Shown one piece after another: positions 62,855 through 64,000 of a DNA stretch of 64,000 nt (positions within the stretch are counted from its first letter, which is position 1; the number at the start of each line of letters is the position of its first letter). Source of the stretch: Bradyrhizobium sp. BTAi1 (lineage in GTDB: Bacteria; Pseudomonadota; Alphaproteobacteria; Rhizobiales; Xanthobacteraceae). Where the stretch lies: contig NC_009485.1 of NCBI RefSeq assembly GCF_000015165.1, positions 992,001 to 1,056,000 of the forward strand. The letters run 5' to 3'. Below the pieces are notes generated by a model. It saw only the letters and a program-made list of their open reading frames with translations. It was not told where the DNA came from and ran no database searches. The translations under genes were made by a program, and so were the position numbers.

Positions 62855-64000
62855 ATGCTTCAGAAGGTTAACTACGAGGATGACGCCGAGACGGGTGACG
62901 ATCGCCAGAGCAATCTCCTCAGGCCGTCATTCTATTGGGAGATCTTCAAGCGCAGGTTTCTGTATCTTCTGCTGCCGCTGATCGTGATCGTTTCTGCAGG
63001 CGCCGGCGTCGCTTTGGTCTGGCCGCCGACTTACCTGTCGGAAGGCAAGATCCTGGTTCAGTCGCAGTTGATCCCGACCGAGCTGGTGCGGCCGACTGTC
63101 ACAAGCGCCGCTCAGGAACGTATCCAGGTGATCGAGCAGCGTCTGATGACGCGCGACAATCTCATCGCCATCGTCGACAAGTTCCAGTTGTTCCAAGCGC
63201 AGCGGAACCTGATGTCGCCGACGCAGCTCGTCGACCTGATGAAGGCGAAGACCTCCATTACCATCATCAATCAGACGCTGTCTTTTTCCCGGCGCACCGA
63301 GAATCCCACGATTGTCTTCACCGTGGGGTATGAGGATTCCAACCCGAACCTGGCCGCCGGCGTCGCCAACGAGCTGGTCACCCGAATTCTGAACGAAGAT
63401 ATCCGCGATCGGACCAGCCGCGCGTCGGATACCACCAAGTTCCTCGGGCGTGAGGTCGAGCGTCTTCAGGCGGAGAGTGCGGCCCTGGAATCGAAGATCG
63501 CCCAGGCCAAGGAAACCCAGGGCACACCCAGCGCGGGCGCGATCGATCCGCTGGCGCAGATGCGGGCGGAATATGCGCAGAAGAGCGCGATCTATTCGGA
63601 CAAGCATCCGATGATGAAGGCGCTCAAGCGGCAGATCGAGGCTGCCGAGAAGACGCTGGCTCCGTCGAACTCCAATGGCGTGAACCTGGACGCGCTGCAG
63701 TCGCAGCGCGAGGCGATTCAGAAGAACCTCGAAAACGCCAGCGCCAAATATGCCGCGGCCCAGCTGGGCGAGGCCCTGGAGAAGAATCAGCAATCGGAAA
63801 AATTCGAAGTCCTGGAGCAGCCCGCAGTTCCCCAGGAGCCGATTCGTCCCAACCGGCGCAAGATCCTCAGTCTCAGCCTGTTGCTCGGCTTGGGCGTCGG
63901 CGGCGGCTTGACCCTGCTGCTGGAGATGTTGGACAAGACGATTCGGCGCACCGCCGATATCTATGGTCTGTTCGACAGCCACTTTGTCGTGGCGCTTCCG
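62855..64000 (+). CDS. Wzz/GumC-like chain-length protein (3' end outside window)
   Basis: The frame is open from ATG 62855 to the window end (382 residues seen). TM1 is at about 35-56 (LYLLLPLIVIVSAGAGVALV), followed by a Wzz-type strand-helix region (YLSEGKILVQSQLIPTELVR), a long coiled coil (SRASDTTKFLGREVERLQAE, AAEKTLAPSNSNG) and the pre-TM proline-rich block EQPAVPQEPIRPNRRK. TM2 is at 336-359. It sets EPS chain length and may be followed by a kinase domain or gene. It is the first gene of the plus-strand transcript. Confidence 0.9.
   Translation, partial: MLQKVNYEDDAETGDDRQSNLLRPSFYWEIFKRRFLYLLLPLIVIVSAGAGVALVWPPTYLSEGKILVQSQLIPTELVRPTVTSAAQERIQVIEQRLMTRDNLIAIVDKFQLFQAQRNLMSPTQLVDLMKAKTSITIINQTLSFSRRTENPTIVFTVGYEDSNPNLAAGVANELVTRILNEDIRDRTSRASDTTKFLGREVERLQAESAALESKIAQAKETQGTPSAGAIDPLAQMRAEYAQKSAIYSDKHPMMKALKRQIEAAEKTLAPSNSNGVNLDALQSQREAIQKNLENASAKYAAAQLGEALEKNQQSEKFEVLEQPAVPQEPIRPNRRKILSLSLLLGLGVGGGLTLLLEMLDKTIRRTADIYGLFDSHFVVALP

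Noticed and set aside
62927..63982. 351-codon minus-strand frame near the right edge
   Set aside because: It is antisense to the Wzz/GumC-like frame, which has two well-placed membrane helices and a coiled coil and simply lacks a stop within the window.
1..64000. CRISPR arrays, tRNA or rRNA genes, complete insertion sequences, transposases
   Set aside because: No regularly spaced direct repeats, cloverleaf-type sequences, transposase motifs or flanking terminal repeats were found by eye.

Overview
The window looks like a chromosomal segment of a Bradyrhizobium-type alphaproteobacterium (Bradyrhizobiaceae). The evidence is high GC with strongly biased third positions, a minCDE operon preceded by a CtrA-type box, tandem branched-chain-amino-acid-type substrate-binding proteins, an HWE-kinase remnant, and short palindromic intergenic repeats of the kind scattered through these genomes. 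I see no tRNA, rRNA, CRISPR array or complete insertion sequence. Species assignment is inference from reading only.

Bases 1-30300 are housekeeping and accessory genes. They include the end of a Gly/Tyr-rich protein, a HisE-like pyrophosphohydrolase, a YqaA membrane protein, a nitronate monooxygenase, and three tandem paralogous periplasmic binding proteins (3293-8374) with no transporter genes beside them. These are followed by minC-minD-minE with a thioesterase (9586-12183), a chemoreceptor, a PcfJ-like protein and an acyl-CoA synthetase. Next come a second nitronate-monooxygenase-like protein whose catalytic His is replaced by Gln, glutamine-dependent NAD synthetase, a ModA-like domain with no signal peptide, a decayed two-component locus (26.2-27.2 kb), an MFS transporter and several small secreted or hypothetical proteins.

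Bases 31350-64000 form a large extracellular polysaccharide locus. It holds a Wzy/O-antigen-ligase-like polymerase (35292), a flippase (43070), about ten glycosyltransferases of several fold families, two membrane acyltransferases, two serine-acetyltransferase-like hexapeptide enzymes, a methyltransferase, and a 1032-residue secreted protein with glycoside-hydrolase-like acidic motifs. A minus-strand run from 54544 to 46799 is tightly packed with eight genes. The right end carries an export and assembly module resembling those that accompany exosortase/PEP-CTERM EPS loci: a WecG/TagA-type transferase fused to a STAS-like domain, a PrsT-type TPR lipoprotein, an outer-membrane beta-barrel, a Wza-like export protein, a GspA/ExeA-like ATPase and, cut by the window edge, a Wzz/GumC-like chain-length protein. 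No exosortase and no PEP-CTERM substrate is visible here.

Together the right half probably makes, decorates (acetyl and methyl groups), polymerises and exports an acidic or branched EPS. Its exact sugar composition cannot be read from sequence. The least routine items are the transferase-STAS fusion, the hydrolase-like protein, the small secreted protein with four CX3C motifs, the triplicated binding proteins, and the CtrA box in front of minC.
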